Source: Mycobacterium sp. MS1601
GTDB lineage: Bacteria; Actinomycetota; Actinomycetes; Mycobacteriales; Mycobacteriaceae
Assembly (NCBI RefSeq): GCF_001984215.1
Contig: NZ_CP019420.1
Location: 2,914,001-2,978,000, forward strand
Direction: 5' to 3'
Length of the DNA: 64,000 bases
In this document: positions 25,730-33,665 of the stretch, in pieces
Numbering within the stretch: the first letter of the stretch is position 1
Layout: every line of letters starts with the position of its first letter
Program-made: the position numbers and the translations under genes
The notes under the pieces: model-generated
The model's input: the letters and a program-made list of their open reading frames with translations, nothing else
Database searches by the model: none
Told to the model about the DNA's origin: nothing

Positions 25730-26663
25730 CCCAGCGGCGGTAGTCGTCGGCGTCGACATTGCTGCCGCACACGATGGTCACGACGTGCCTGCCGGCGAAG
25801 CGCTCGCGGTTCTCCAGCAGGGCCGCGACGCCGAGTGCCGCCGACGGTTCCACGACCAGGCCCGCGTGCTCCAGCAGCAGTTGCATCCCGGCCTTGATGG
25901 TCTGCTCGTGTACCAGCACGGCGTCATCGGCGACCAGCAGTAGGTCGTCGAGCACCTCGGCGATGGGGAACCGACCCGCCACCCCGTCGGCGATGGTGTT
26001 CAGCGAGTCGGTGGTGACCACCCGCCTGGCGTGGAATGAGCGTGTCATCGCCGGCGCACCCGCGGGCTGTACACAGATCACCTCGACGTGCGGCGCAAGT
26101 TCCTTGAGGACGTGGCCCACGCCGGTGGCCATCGCGCCGCCGCCCAGCGCGATGAGCACGGTGTCGAACTGGGTGCCCGTCAGTTCCAGGCCGATGGTGG
26201 CGGCACCTTCACAGGTCTCGAGGTCGAGGCTGTCTTCGAGCAACCGGATATTCTGCTGGCGGGCAATCGAACTCGCGCGTTGACGGGCTGTCTCGATATC
26301 GCCGTCGACCAGCTCCAGATGCGCACCGAGGGCGCGGATGCGGTCCAGTTTGACGGCGGGTGCGGATCGTGAGGCCACAACGATGGTGTCCAGCCCCCGC
26401 TTGCGGCCGGACCAGGCCAGAGCCTGACCCAGATTGCCCGCACTGGCGCAGACCACCGGACTGGTGAGCTGGCCGGTGACGACCTCGGTGCCGCGGCCCT
26501 TGAAGCTGCGGACCGGGTTCGCGGTTTCCAGCTTGACGCTGACCGCGCAGCCCAGTCGCGGCTCGAGTGCTTCGCAGCGAAACAGGGGTGAGTCCAGGAA
26601 CACTGGGTCGATCAGGTCGCGGACGGCGCGGATTCTCGCGGTATCCAGGCGGGTCCGAACCAC
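25701..26663 (-). CDS. Threonine dehydratase-like PLP enzyme (fold type II)
   Basis: 320 residues. The PLP lysine lies in NPVRSFKGRGTE (about residue 55), the phosphate-binding glycine loop is ALGGGAMATGVG (about 171-182), and the serine/cofactor N1 contact is near VCGSNVDADDYR. It lacks the regulatory ACT domain of biosynthetic IlvA, so it is the short catabolic or serine/threonine dehydratase type, or a related racemase. Start GTG 26663. Its last 29 nt overlap the end of the convergent RclA-like gene in a different frame, a longer overlap than elsewhere in the window. Confidence 0.83.
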   Translation of the reverse strand: MVRTRLDTARIRAVRDLIDPVFLDSPLFRCEALEPRLGCAVSVKLETANPVRSFKGRGTEVVTGQLTSPVVCASAGNLGQALAWSGRKRGLDTIVVASRSAPAVKLDRIRALGAHLELVDGDIETARQRASSIARQQNIRLLEDSLDLETCEGAATIGLELTGTQFDTVLIALGGGAMATGVGHVLKELAPHVEVICVQPAGAPAMTRSFHARRVVTTDSLNTIADGVAGRFPIAEVLDDLLLVADDAVLVHEQTIKAGMQLLLEHAGLVVEPSAALGVAALLENRERFAGRHVVTIVCGSNVDADDYRRWVSATPPAAG

Positions 26664-26738
26664 GAGCCATGACCCTACCCACCGAACTGGTTCACGGCAG
26701 GCCGACGCGCATCTTGCGCGGGCGTGCCGCGCACCCGA

Positions 26739-27113
26739 TCACTGCGAACCGACCACCCCGTTGCTGCACGGCTCGTAGCGGACGAACTCCCGCGTGAAGG
26801 TGGCGGTGCCGTGCGACAGGGAACGCAGGTCCACGGCGTAGCGGATCAGTTCGCGTTGCGGCACTTCAGCCTTGACCTCGGTTCCGGCGTCTGAGGTGCC
26901 GGTGCCCAGCACTCGGCTACCAAGTGAGGCGATGGAGCGGTAGCCGGTGTTGCCTGCCAGTCCGTCACGGTCGATCTCGGCGACGATGTCGACGATGCGC
27001 CCGTCGATGGCATTGCGGTGACCCGACAACTCCGCCAGTTCCTCGGACAACGCCTCCATCCGACGCTTGGGGCTTACCCCATCAGCGGCGAAAGACGTTG
27101 TTTCAGTGGACAT
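26739..27113 (-). pseudogene. Chimera of a DUF222 (13E12 family) N terminus and an EF-G C terminus
   Basis: 124 residues from ATG 27113. Residues ~15-65 (EALSEELAELSGHRNAIDG...EIDRDGLAGNTGYRSIASL) match the start of DUF222 / 13E12 repeat proteins, which normally run 400-500 residues and often carry a C-terminal HNH nuclease. Residues ~66-115 (GSRVLGTGTSDAGTEVKAEVPQ, RELIRYAVDLRSLSHGTATFTREF) match the end of elongation factor G domain V, specifically the mycobacterial FusA2 type. The middle of both genes is missing, and the last ~10 residues match neither. The two parts join in frame without an insertion sequence. Most likely a deletion remnant; whether it is expressed is unknown. Confidence 0.7.
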
Positions 27114-27201
27114 GCCAACATCAAAACAGGGACCACCGACCACTGGGTCGGCTGTAGACGGGTACCTCCGCGACTCCTTCGTCGCCGGTTGGCCGCCCCG
27201 T

Positions 27202-27930
27202 CTAGGCGTTGATGATGATCGGGTCGCCGACGCTCACGGTGTCGAAGTACCAGGCCGCGTTGTCGGGGCTCAGGTTGATGCAACCGTGGCTGACGTTGGC
27301 ATAGCCCTGCGAGCCCACCGACCATGGCGCGGAGTGCACGTACACCCCACCCCAGGTGACGCGCACGGCGTAGTTGACGTCCAGCAGATAGCCCTCGGCG
27401 GAGTCCAGCGGAATGCCGATGGTGCGCGAGTCCATCACCACGTCACGCTCCTTGGCCAGCGCGGTGAACGAACCGGTGGGAGTGGCGAATCCGGGCTTGC
27501 CCATCGACGCGGGCATCTGCCGGGCCTCCACCCCGTCGATGCTGACGGTGAAGGTGTGTTCAGAGATGTCGGCGACGCCCACCACCGAGGCACCGGTGTT
27601 GAAGGTCAGCGGGGTGTTCCCCACCGACAGCTGGATGGTCGAGTGCGCGGGCCAGAACCCGTCGGGGGTGAAACGGACGGTGTCGGTATCCAGCCATTCG
27701 AGTTTGCCGGTCATGCCTGCCGGTTCGACCACCCGGATGGAGTCTTCGATCGAACGTCGGTTCACCGGGGTGCTGACGGTGATGTCCACCGGGTGTGCGA
27801 CACCGACGGTCTGTCCGGCGGCGGGCACCACCTGAGTGACGACGGGCGTGGATACCGCGGCCGACGCCGTAGGAGTGGTGATGAGGCCGCTGAAGGCCAG
27901 GACGAGGACGAATCGAAGCGTTGTACGCAC
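27202..27930 (-). CDS. L,D-transpeptidase (YkuD domain)
   Basis: 242 residues from GTG 27930, with AAAGG nine bases upstream; ATG 27939 is the alternative. An N-terminal signal peptide (TLRFVLVLAFSGLITTPTASA) is followed by an Ig-like domain (residues ~30-115) and the YkuD catalytic domain with VYVHSAPW and the active-site SHGCINLSPDNAAW (nucleophile Cys about residue 216). It forms 3->3 cross-links in mycobacterial peptidoglycan and is inhibited by carbapenems (family knowledge). It has one Ig domain and lacks the long C-terminal tail of LdtMt2, so it is closer to the LdtMt1/LdtMt4-like shorter forms. Exported and probably envelope-bound. Confidence 0.93.
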   Translation of the reverse strand: MRTTLRFVLVLAFSGLITTPTASAAVSTPVVTQVVPAAGQTVGVAHPVDITVSTPVNRRSIEDSIRVVEPAGMTGKLEWLDTDTVRFTPDGFWPAHSTIQLSVGNTPLTFNTGASVVGVADISEHTFTVSIDGVEARQMPASMGKPGFATPTGSFTALAKERDVVMDSRTIGIPLDSAEGYLLDVNYAVRVTWGGVYVHSAPWSVGSQGYANVSHGCINLSPDNAAWYFDTVSVGDPIIINA

Positions 27931-28008
27931 GGTGACCATCCTTTCGCTGAGACGGACCACCGATGGTAGTGGCTCACTACCGATTCGTCGCTGAACTGGG
28001 GATTGCTG

Positions 28009-28764
28009 TTACAACAGCAGATCGGACAGCCAGCTGTGGATGCGCTGCGCCACCATCGGCCAACCGGGCTCGAGCATCAGGTTGTGGCCCATGTCGGGAA
28101 AGAACTCCGCATGGGTGCGATAGGCCTTGGCGGTGGCGCAGACCTCCCGCTGGCTGAAGAAGCCGTCGCTGGCGGCACCGAGCACCAGCAGGGGTGTCGA
28201 CACCTTGGCCGGCTCGGCGAGGTCGGCGTAGAGCAAGTCCCGGTACAGGGCACGGGTGCTTTCGTCGCACAGCCTTTCGGTGTAGCGGGCGACCAGATGT
28301 GCGGGGGTGGAGTCGCTGTAGAAGGTGTTGCGGGCGACTGCCGGGGCCCCGAAGAACAGCAGCGGCCTGCGTAGCGCCGCGGGGCGTCCGCTGTGGCGGG
28401 CATTGCGCCGGGCCACCCGCAGTGCCGCCTTGCCCAGTCCGTACGGCGGCGCCGACGCCAGCAGCACCCCCGCCGGGGCGGTATGCGCGGCCAGGTACTT
28501 CTGCACCACGAACCCACCCATCGAGTGTCCGATCACCACCGGAGGACGGGGCAGGGTGTCGGCGGCGGCGCGGACGTCGGCGACGTAGTCGGCTACCGTC
28601 GCACCGGTCGGATCACCCGGATGTTGACGCAGGTTCAGCGCCACCGCCCGGTAGCCGCGGCTGGCGAAGAACTCCAGGAAATGCTCGTCCCAGCACCATG
28701 CTCCGTGAAAAGCACCGTGTACGAACAACAATGGCGTGCCGTCGGGATCACCGCGGTCGATCAT
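28009..28764 (-). CDS. Alpha/beta hydrolase
   Basis: 251 residues from ATG 28764. Oxyanion-hole motif FVHGAFHGAWCWDEH (residues ~14-28), nucleophile elbow VIGHSMGGFV (Ser about 85), Asp in LVLGAASDGFF, catalytic His in DMGHNLMLEPGW (about 230). Lipase, esterase or lactonase type; the substrate is unknown. The start overlaps the SGNH gene stop by 4 nt (ATGA), so it is the last gene of the PaiB-CorA-SGNH-hydrolase operon. Confidence 0.87.
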   Translation of the reverse strand: MIDRGDPDGTPLLFVHGAFHGAWCWDEHFLEFFASRGYRAVALNLRQHPGDPTGATVADYVADVRAAADTLPRPPVVIGHSMGGFVVQKYLAAHTAPAGVLLASAPPYGLGKAALRVARRNARHSGRPAALRRPLLFFGAPAVARNTFYSDSTPAHLVARYTERLCDESTRALYRDLLYADLAEPAKVSTPLLVLGAASDGFFSQREVCATAKAYRTHAEFFPDMGHNLMLEPGWPMVAQRIHSWLSDLLL

Positions 28765-29534
28765 TCGTGGGAGTCTATGCCCCCGAGTTGCGGGCGTTTG
28801 GCCGATTTGCCGTATCCGGGTGGACGACTGCGCAGCGTGCGCCAAATCCACGGCGCCAGCATGTTGCGGGTCCACTGGGCCTGGGCCCGCACCCGCTGCG
28901 CGGGCCTCGGTGTCTGGCCGGTGCCTCGAGCGGTGGCCCAATCATGGTTGCTGTCAGGTAGTCCCAGTGCTTCGGCAGCCGCGTCGGCGAACAGTTGATG
29001 GCCGTACGGCGAGGCGTGCATGCGGTCGACGCTCCACACTTCGGGATCCATCATCGACGGCGCGTTGAACAGATCCACAAGCCCAAAGCCATGCTGGGCA
29101 GCGGAATTGGCGATCACCGCATTGATCTGCTGCAGCCGCGCCGCCAGCACCCTGCCCACCGGAAGGATCCTGGCGACGTCCGGAAACGTCGTCGTCACCA
29201 CCGTCGCACCGGTTTCCGCCAGGCGCGTGTACACCGTCTCCAGCTCCACCAGCGCTGTGTCGAACCATCGGCCCGGGCGCACCATGTCGTTCATTCCGAC
29301 GCAGACCGTCACCAGGTCGGGTTGCATGGCCAACCCCGCCGGCAACTGGTTGTCCAGGACGTCGCGGGTGGTGCGGCCCCGAACCGCCAGGTTCGCATAC
29401 TGCAGGCCCGGATACAGCCCGTTCAGGCGGATCGCGAGGCGATCGGCGAAGCCTCGTAAACCGCTGTCGTCGTCACCATCCCAGAGTCCTTCGGTCTGGC
29501 TGTCGCCGAGCGCCACATAGCGCGAGTACGCCAT
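28761..29534 (-). CDS. SGNH/GDSL family hydrolase
   Basis: 257 residues. Block I YVALGDSQTEGLWDGDDD (Ser about residue 11), block II Gly in NLAVRGRTTRDVL, block III VGMNDMVRP (Asn), block V DRMHASPYGHQLFA with the catalytic Asp and His (about 185-188). The C-terminal ~60 residues are basic and Arg/Pro-rich, not part of the fold. Start ATG 29534 with AAGGTG six bases upstream. No signal peptide. Likely an esterase on acylated lipids or sugars; same operon as the following hydrolase. Confidence 0.9.
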   Translation of the reverse strand: MAYSRYVALGDSQTEGLWDGDDDSGLRGFADRLAIRLNGLYPGLQYANLAVRGRTTRDVLDNQLPAGLAMQPDLVTVCVGMNDMVRPGRWFDTALVELETVYTRLAETGATVVTTTFPDVARILPVGRVLAARLQQINAVIANSAAQHGFGLVDLFNAPSMMDPEVWSVDRMHASPYGHQLFADAAAEALGLPDSNHDWATARGTGQTPRPAQRVRAQAQWTRNMLAPWIWRTLRSRPPGYGKSAKRPQLGGIDSHE

Positions 29535-29554
29535 GGCGGGCACCTTAGCGGGTT

Positions 29555-30553
29555 TTACAGCCAGTCTCGGCGACGGAACGCCACATAAAGGACGACCACC
29601 AGAAGAACGATCAGTGCCGTACTGGCGACAAACCCACCCCAGGAGTTGAATCCGGGGTAAGGAACGTTCTGACCGTAGAAGCCCGTGATGGCCGTCGGCA
29701 CCGCGATGATGGCCGCCCAGCCGGTCAGCTTCTTCATCACCGTGTTCAGTCGCGCGTCCTGCAGCGAAAGGTTGGTCTCGAACACCGTGGTGATCATGTC
29801 GCGCAGCGACTCGGTCCATTCGGTGGCGCGCAGCACGTGGTCATAGAGGTCTGTGTAGAGCGGGTCCAGTTCAGGGGCCCGGTGGGTTTCGGCGCGATGG
29901 TGCTGGATGGTGTTCACCACCTCGCGCATGGGCAGCACCACGCGGCGCAGGTTCACCAGGTCCTTGCGCAGTGCGAAGCTGCGACGCTGGATGTTGACGT
30001 TGCGTTTGGGCGGGTCGAACAGGGTGTCTTCCAGTCCTTCGATGCCGTCGTCGAGTACCTGAACCGCGTCGAAGTGCCCGTCCACCACCACGTCCAGCAG
30101 CCCGTGCACCAGTGCGCCGACGCCGAACTGCTGACCGCCCAGCTCCTCCCAGCGTCTTTTCACCTGGTCGATGTCCCACATCGGCGCGAGTCGCACCGTC
30201 ACCAGTGCGTTCTTCAGGACGAACGCGGAGATGCGGTGTTTGGTCAGCAGTGTCTGCGGCTCGTCGGTGGGGGCGGCCATGTCGACGGCGTACACGGTGA
30301 AGAACGTGTGGCTGGGGTAGACGGTGGCCTTGACACGTTCCGAGGGCGCGACGGCATCTTCGACCGCCCAGATGTTGAGGCCCAGTTCCTGGGCCAGAGC
30401 CTGCAGGGCGTCGTGGTCGGGGTTGTACATGTCGACCCACACCAGGGTGTCGGGCTCGGTGAGGTAGTCGGAGATCTTGTCGAACTCGAAGTCGTCGTGC
30501 AGCTTCCCCGAGCGCCAGACGCGGCCCTGCAGTTCACATCCCGGTGGTGTCAC
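29555..30553 (-). CDS. CorA-like divalent cation transporter with YGQN motif
   Basis: 332 residues: a large N-terminal cytoplasmic domain, a long helix (about 180-265) and two C-terminal membrane helices, the CorA layout. The loop after TM1 reads FYGQNVPYPG, where CorA channels carry YGMN; the Met of the selectivity loop is replaced by Gln. GxN variants occur in actinobacterial and ZntB-like members, so the transported ion (Mg, Co or Zn) is uncertain. It works as a homopentamer in the membrane (family knowledge). Start GTG 30553 overlaps the PaiB-like stop by 4 nt. Confidence 0.9.
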   Translation of the reverse strand: MTPPGCELQGRVWRSGKLHDDFEFDKISDYLTEPDTLVWVDMYNPDHDALQALAQELGLNIWAVEDAVAPSERVKATVYPSHTFFTVYAVDMAAPTDEPQTLLTKHRISAFVLKNALVTVRLAPMWDIDQVKRRWEELGGQQFGVGALVHGLLDVVVDGHFDAVQVLDDGIEGLEDTLFDPPKRNVNIQRRSFALRKDLVNLRRVVLPMREVVNTIQHHRAETHRAPELDPLYTDLYDHVLRATEWTESLRDMITTVFETNLSLQDARLNTVMKKLTGWAAIIAVPTAITGFYGQNVPYPGFNSWGGFVASTALIVLLVVVLYVAFRRRDWL

Positions 30554-31155
30554 AGGCTTTCCATCGCTTCTGCCATCTCGGTGTGGCCGTCACGGTGTAG
30601 TCCGTTGATGACTCCGCCTCGGTCGGCTTCGGATCGGTTCTGGCTCAGCTTCGCCTTGGCTTCGACTTTCTGGACGGTGATTTCGAGGCCGACGATGCCG
30701 TTGAGTTGGCCGCGGATGTATTGCTGCGGGGCGTCGGTGGTGCGCCAGGGTTGGCTTCTGGTTTGTTCATGGGTGTTTGTGAGGCGGTCGACGGCGTTTC
30801 TCAGCCAGTCGGAGTCGTCGTGCAGCGCCACGGTGCCGGTGAGATGTACCGCGCTGTAGTTCCAGGTGGGGACGACGCGGCCGTGCTCGGCTTTGGCGGG
30901 GTACCAGGACGGGCTGATGTAGGCCTGCGACCCGGTGCAGATCAGCAGCGCCGGGTCACCGTCGGCAATGCTCTGCCACTGTGGGTTGGCCTTGGCGATG
31001 TGGGCGATCACGGTGTCGTGTTCCCAGACGATGGGCAGCAGCGTCGACACGGGTACGCCGTTGTCGACTGTCACGAAGTTGGCCGTGGCCACCGCGGCGA
31101 CCAGCGCGCGGATCTCCTGGTCGTCGTCGAGGCGGTTTGCCGACGGTACATACAT
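30550..31155 (-). CDS. PaiB-like FMN-binding protein
   Basis: 201 residues from ATG 31155 (MYVPSANRLDD). The split-barrel FMN-binding fold is marked by NFVTVDNGVPVSTLLPIVWE, HIAKANPQWQSI and AYISPSWYPAKAEHGRVVPTWNYSAVHLTGT, the signature of the PaiB / negative transcriptional regulator family (Pfam FMN_bind_2). Some members affect sporulation or proteases; many are of unknown role. First gene of the four-gene operon running to 28009. The start codon is only 7 nt from the tandem repeat array, so the promoter must lie in the repeats or the mRNA is leaderless. Confidence 0.88.
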   Translation of the reverse strand: MYVPSANRLDDDQEIRALVAAVATANFVTVDNGVPVSTLLPIVWEHDTVIAHIAKANPQWQSIADGDPALLICTGSQAYISPSWYPAKAEHGRVVPTWNYSAVHLTGTVALHDDSDWLRNAVDRLTNTHEQTRSQPWRTTDAPQQYIRGQLNGIVGLEITVQKVEAKAKLSQNRSEADRGGVINGLHRDGHTEMAEAMESL

Positions 31156-31161
31156 GGTGGT

Positions 31162-31329
31162 CAGGTTAGCCCGGTCGATGAGCCGGCGAGGCACGAGCCG
31201 GGGAGGGAGGGCCGGGCTCCAGCAGGTTAGCCCGGTCGATGAGCCGGCGAGGCACGAGCCGGGGAGGGAGGGCCGGGCTCCAGCAGGTTAGCCCGGTCGA
31301 TGAGCCGGGCAGGCACGAGCCGGGCTGCA
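31162..31329. repeat. 61-bp tandem repeat array (about 2.75 copies)
   Basis: Copies start at 31162, 31223 and 31284, each with CAGGTTAGCCCGGTCGATG. The first two appear identical over 61 bp; the third diverges after about 25 bp and stops next to the following gene's stop. Each unit is GC-rich with internal self-complementary parts, for example CCGGGCT-N10-AGCCCGG across the unit junction (31212-31235) and GCCCGG-N7-CCGGGC in the third. The period is not a multiple of three and it fills the whole space between the PPOX and PaiB genes. It resembles a mycobacterial interspersed (MIRU/VNTR-type) repeat. Confidence 0.9.
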
Positions 31330-31722
31330 TCAGCCCAGCCCCCAAGTCCTCGTGCTCTCCACCGAGATCTCGATGACAGGGCCGTCGAGTGGAACCTGTT
31401 GGTACTGAGCATATTTAGCTCTGAGTGCGTGGAGTGCTTCGTTGTTCTCGCTGATGGTGGCCCGGCCGTCGACCCTGATCCACCAGAGTTGGGTCCAGTC
31501 CTCGTCATAGTGGTCGACCAGCAGGCTCACCTTGGGGTTGGCTGTGATGTTGCGCAGGCGCCTGAGCTTGGTGGTGGATTTCGGTTTGCCGTCGACGGCC
31601 GTGACGACGGCGTTCTGCCAGACGGCGAAGACGACCGGGACCAGGTGGGGTTGAGCATCGTCACCGACGGTCGCCAGCCTCGCGACCTTGGCCTCGATGA
31701 ATTTTTCGGGGAGTGCCACCAT
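31330..31722 (-). CDS. PPOX-class F420-dependent oxidoreductase family protein
   Basis: 130 residues, a single split-barrel domain: EAKVARLATVGDDAQPHLVPVVFAV, TAVDGKPKSTTKLRRLRNITANPKVSLLVDHYDEDWTQLWWIRVDGRA. The KPK-T-KLRRLRNI and LLVDHYDEDW patterns are those of the TIGR03668 F420-binding group found in mycobacteria. It probably reduces a small substrate with F420H2, or acts as an F420/FMN binding protein. Start ATG 31722, or GTG 31743 with VHTYSEL in front. The divergent LLM gene begins only 30 nt away, so both promoters are compressed. Confidence 0.85.
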   Translation of the reverse strand: MVALPEKFIEAKVARLATVGDDAQPHLVPVVFAVWQNAVVTAVDGKPKSTTKLRRLRNITANPKVSLLVDHYDEDWTQLWWIRVDGRATISENNEALHALRAKYAQYQQVPLDGPVIEISVESTRTWGLG

Positions 31723-31752
31723 CAGCTCAGAGTAGGTGTGCACACTTGGAGC

Positions 31753-32661
31753 ATGCAGATAAGCATGCTCGAGTACACCGGTGAACCCTTTTCCATCGAC
31801 GCCTACGTCACGCAGTTGGCGATGTTGCGCGATGAGGGTTTTGTCCGGGTGTGGAGCACCCAGCTTCCCTACGAGCGCGACCTGTTGACCGCGTTGGCCG
31901 TGGCGTTCCGCGAGGTGCCCGATATCGAGGTGGGCACTGGTGTGCTGCCGATACAGAATCAGCATCCGATGCTGATGGCTCAGCGGGTGCTGACCCTGAA
32001 TGCCATTGCAGGAGGACGTTTCACGCTCGGTATCGGGATGACCCACGCCGCTGTCGCCGAAGGCATGTGGGGCATTTCCTACGCCAAGCCGATCCGGCGC
32101 ATGAACGAGTACCTGGACGGCCTGCTGCCGCTGTTGAACGGCGAACCCGCCGATGTGTCAGGCGAGCTGGTGACCACGCGCGGGTCCGTCATGATTCCCG
32201 GCGCTCCCGCGCCTGACGTGTACATCGCAGCGCTGGGGCCGCAGATGCTCCGGCTGGCCGGCCGGCGGACCGCCGGGACGGTGACCTGGATGACCGGGCC
32301 CGCAACCCTGGGTTCCCATATCGGTCCCGTGATCCGTTCTGCGGCGGCCGAAGTCGGTCGTACTGCTCGAGTGGTGGCGGCCCTGCCGATCAGTGTCACC
32401 GACGACGTCGCCGGCGCCCGGGCGATGGCCGCCAAGCAGTTCGTGATGTACGGGCAGCTGCCGTCCTACCGGGCCATGTTGGACCGCGAGGGTTTCGCCG
32501 GCCCCGAGGACGCGGCATTGATCGGTTCTGAATCCGAGGTGTCCGAGCGCCTGGATGCTTTGCGCGACGCGGGGGTGGACGAATTCGTCGGAGCGACGTT
32601 CGAGCCGTCGCCCGAGGGTCGAGCACGGACGCGGGCGTTGCTGCGGAGTTGGGCGGTCTAG
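31753..32661 (+). CDS. LLM-class F420-dependent oxidoreductase
   Basis: 302 residues, luciferase-like TIM barrel. Features: LLTALAVAFREVPDIEVGTGVLPIQNQHPMLMAQRVLTLNAIAGGRFTLGIGMTH, the YAKPIRRMNEYLDGLLPLL stretch and the C-terminal LDALRDAGVDEFV. This is the LLM F420 oxidoreductase pattern (TIGR03564-like). The cofactor is F420; the substrate is unknown. Start ATG 31753; ATG 31765 in the same frame is equally possible. Divergent from the PPOX/F420 gene, so the two may be expressed together. Confidence 0.87.
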   Translation: MQISMLEYTGEPFSIDAYVTQLAMLRDEGFVRVWSTQLPYERDLLTALAVAFREVPDIEVGTGVLPIQNQHPMLMAQRVLTLNAIAGGRFTLGIGMTHAAVAEGMWGISYAKPIRRMNEYLDGLLPLLNGEPADVSGELVTTRGSVMIPGAPAPDVYIAALGPQMLRLAGRRTAGTVTWMTGPATLGSHIGPVIRSAAAEVGRTARVVAALPISVTDDVAGARAMAAKQFVMYGQLPSYRAMLDREGFAGPEDAALIGSESEVSERLDALRDAGVDEFVGATFEPSPEGRARTRALLRSWAV

Positions 32662-32678
32662 ATTCCGCCGCACACCGG

Positions 32679-33662
32679 CTACTCGGCAAGCCCCAGTATC
32701 TGCACCGTGGTCTCACCGCGGTCGAGCCGGTCGATGATGCCCGCCTCGAACGCATCCCGCGCGCGTGCGGCGTCCAGGACCGTCGGCCAGGCGGCCGCGG
32801 GCACGGCAACAGCACCATCGCGGTCCGCGCGCACGATGTCGCCGTTGGTGATCGACGTTCCCGCGAAGCTCACCGTGGTGGCCACCTCGCCGGGTGTCAC
32901 TTTCGCCGCGGCAGTGATCGCGAGACGGGTGGACCACACCGGCAGGTCGAGCCGGAGGAGCTCATCGATGTCGCGCACACCGCCATCGACGAGAATGCCC
33001 ACGATGCCGCGACGCAGTGCGGCATTGACCAGCACATCGCCCACGTAACCGACAGCGACGTCTGCTCCGGCGACCACCAGCACGTCGCCCGGTCTGGCCT
33101 GCGCGACGGCGCGGTGCACCGCGAGGTTGTCTCCCGGCTGACACCGTGCCGTGAGTGCAGTTCCAAGCACTGCGGCCGCTCCAGCCCGGTGCAGCAATCC
33201 CCGGCTCTCACCTCGGCGTCCGTTCGCCTCGTACAGCGTGCTGACTCCGGGTACCTCCGACGGAGGGGGAAGCAGTCGGGCGATCTGCATCACCTCCACG
33301 CGTAGGCAGGGCAGGGGTTCGAAGAACGCAATACGCCTTGTGTCGGAAAGTGTTTCGATGACCTTCGGTGCGCCGATGAGGTGCGGCTGCCAGTCCGGAC
33401 TCGCGAGAAAACAATCCAGATCATTGGTCTCGAGACTGACATGGGACCACCCTGTGGCCACGTCTGCGTCGGTGAAGATCGGCTGGACGAACAGGTTGAC
33501 CGCCGTCTCGCCGATCTCCACCTGGAGATAGGCGGTGCCGTCGGCCCTGCCGTCCCCGACCACCCGTGATCCGATGGTGTCGCAGAAGAATGCGCGTGCC
33601 ACCTCGAGGTCGGGGACCACGCCGCCAACATTGACGAGACGGAGGAAGGGTGTGCCTATCAT
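32679..33662 (-). CDS. VOC (glyoxalase-like) domain fused to RraA-like aldolase domain
   Basis: 327 residues with two folds. Residues ~5-135 form a VOC/glyoxalase domain (LVNVGGVVPDLEVARAFFCDTIGSRVVG, GWSHVSLETNDLDCFL, FFEPLPCLRVEVMQI). Residues ~145-327 form an RraA / HMG-aldolase-like domain (VSTLYEANGRRG, RCQPGDNLAVHRAVAQARPGDVLVVAGA, the metal/substrate motif ILVDGGVRDIDELLRLDLPVWS). RraA-fold enzymes are Mg-dependent aldolases or decarboxylases acting on 2-oxo acids; VOC domains are also metal enzymes. No frameshift or stop separates them, so the fusion is real in this sequence. It follows the DUF3500 gene by 3 nt in the LacI-linked locus and probably acts late in the pathway. Confidence 0.85.
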   Translation of the reverse strand: MIGTPFLRLVNVGGVVPDLEVARAFFCDTIGSRVVGDGRADGTAYLQVEIGETAVNLFVQPIFTDADVATGWSHVSLETNDLDCFLASPDWQPHLIGAPKVIETLSDTRRIAFFEPLPCLRVEVMQIARLLPPPSEVPGVSTLYEANGRRGESRGLLHRAGAAAVLGTALTARCQPGDNLAVHRAVAQARPGDVLVVAGADVAVGYVGDVLVNAALRRGIVGILVDGGVRDIDELLRLDLPVWSTRLAITAAAKVTPGEVATTVSFAGTSITNGDIVRADRDGAVAVPAAAWPTVLDAARARDAFEAGIIDRLDRGETTVQILGLAE

Positions 33663-33665
33663 CGG

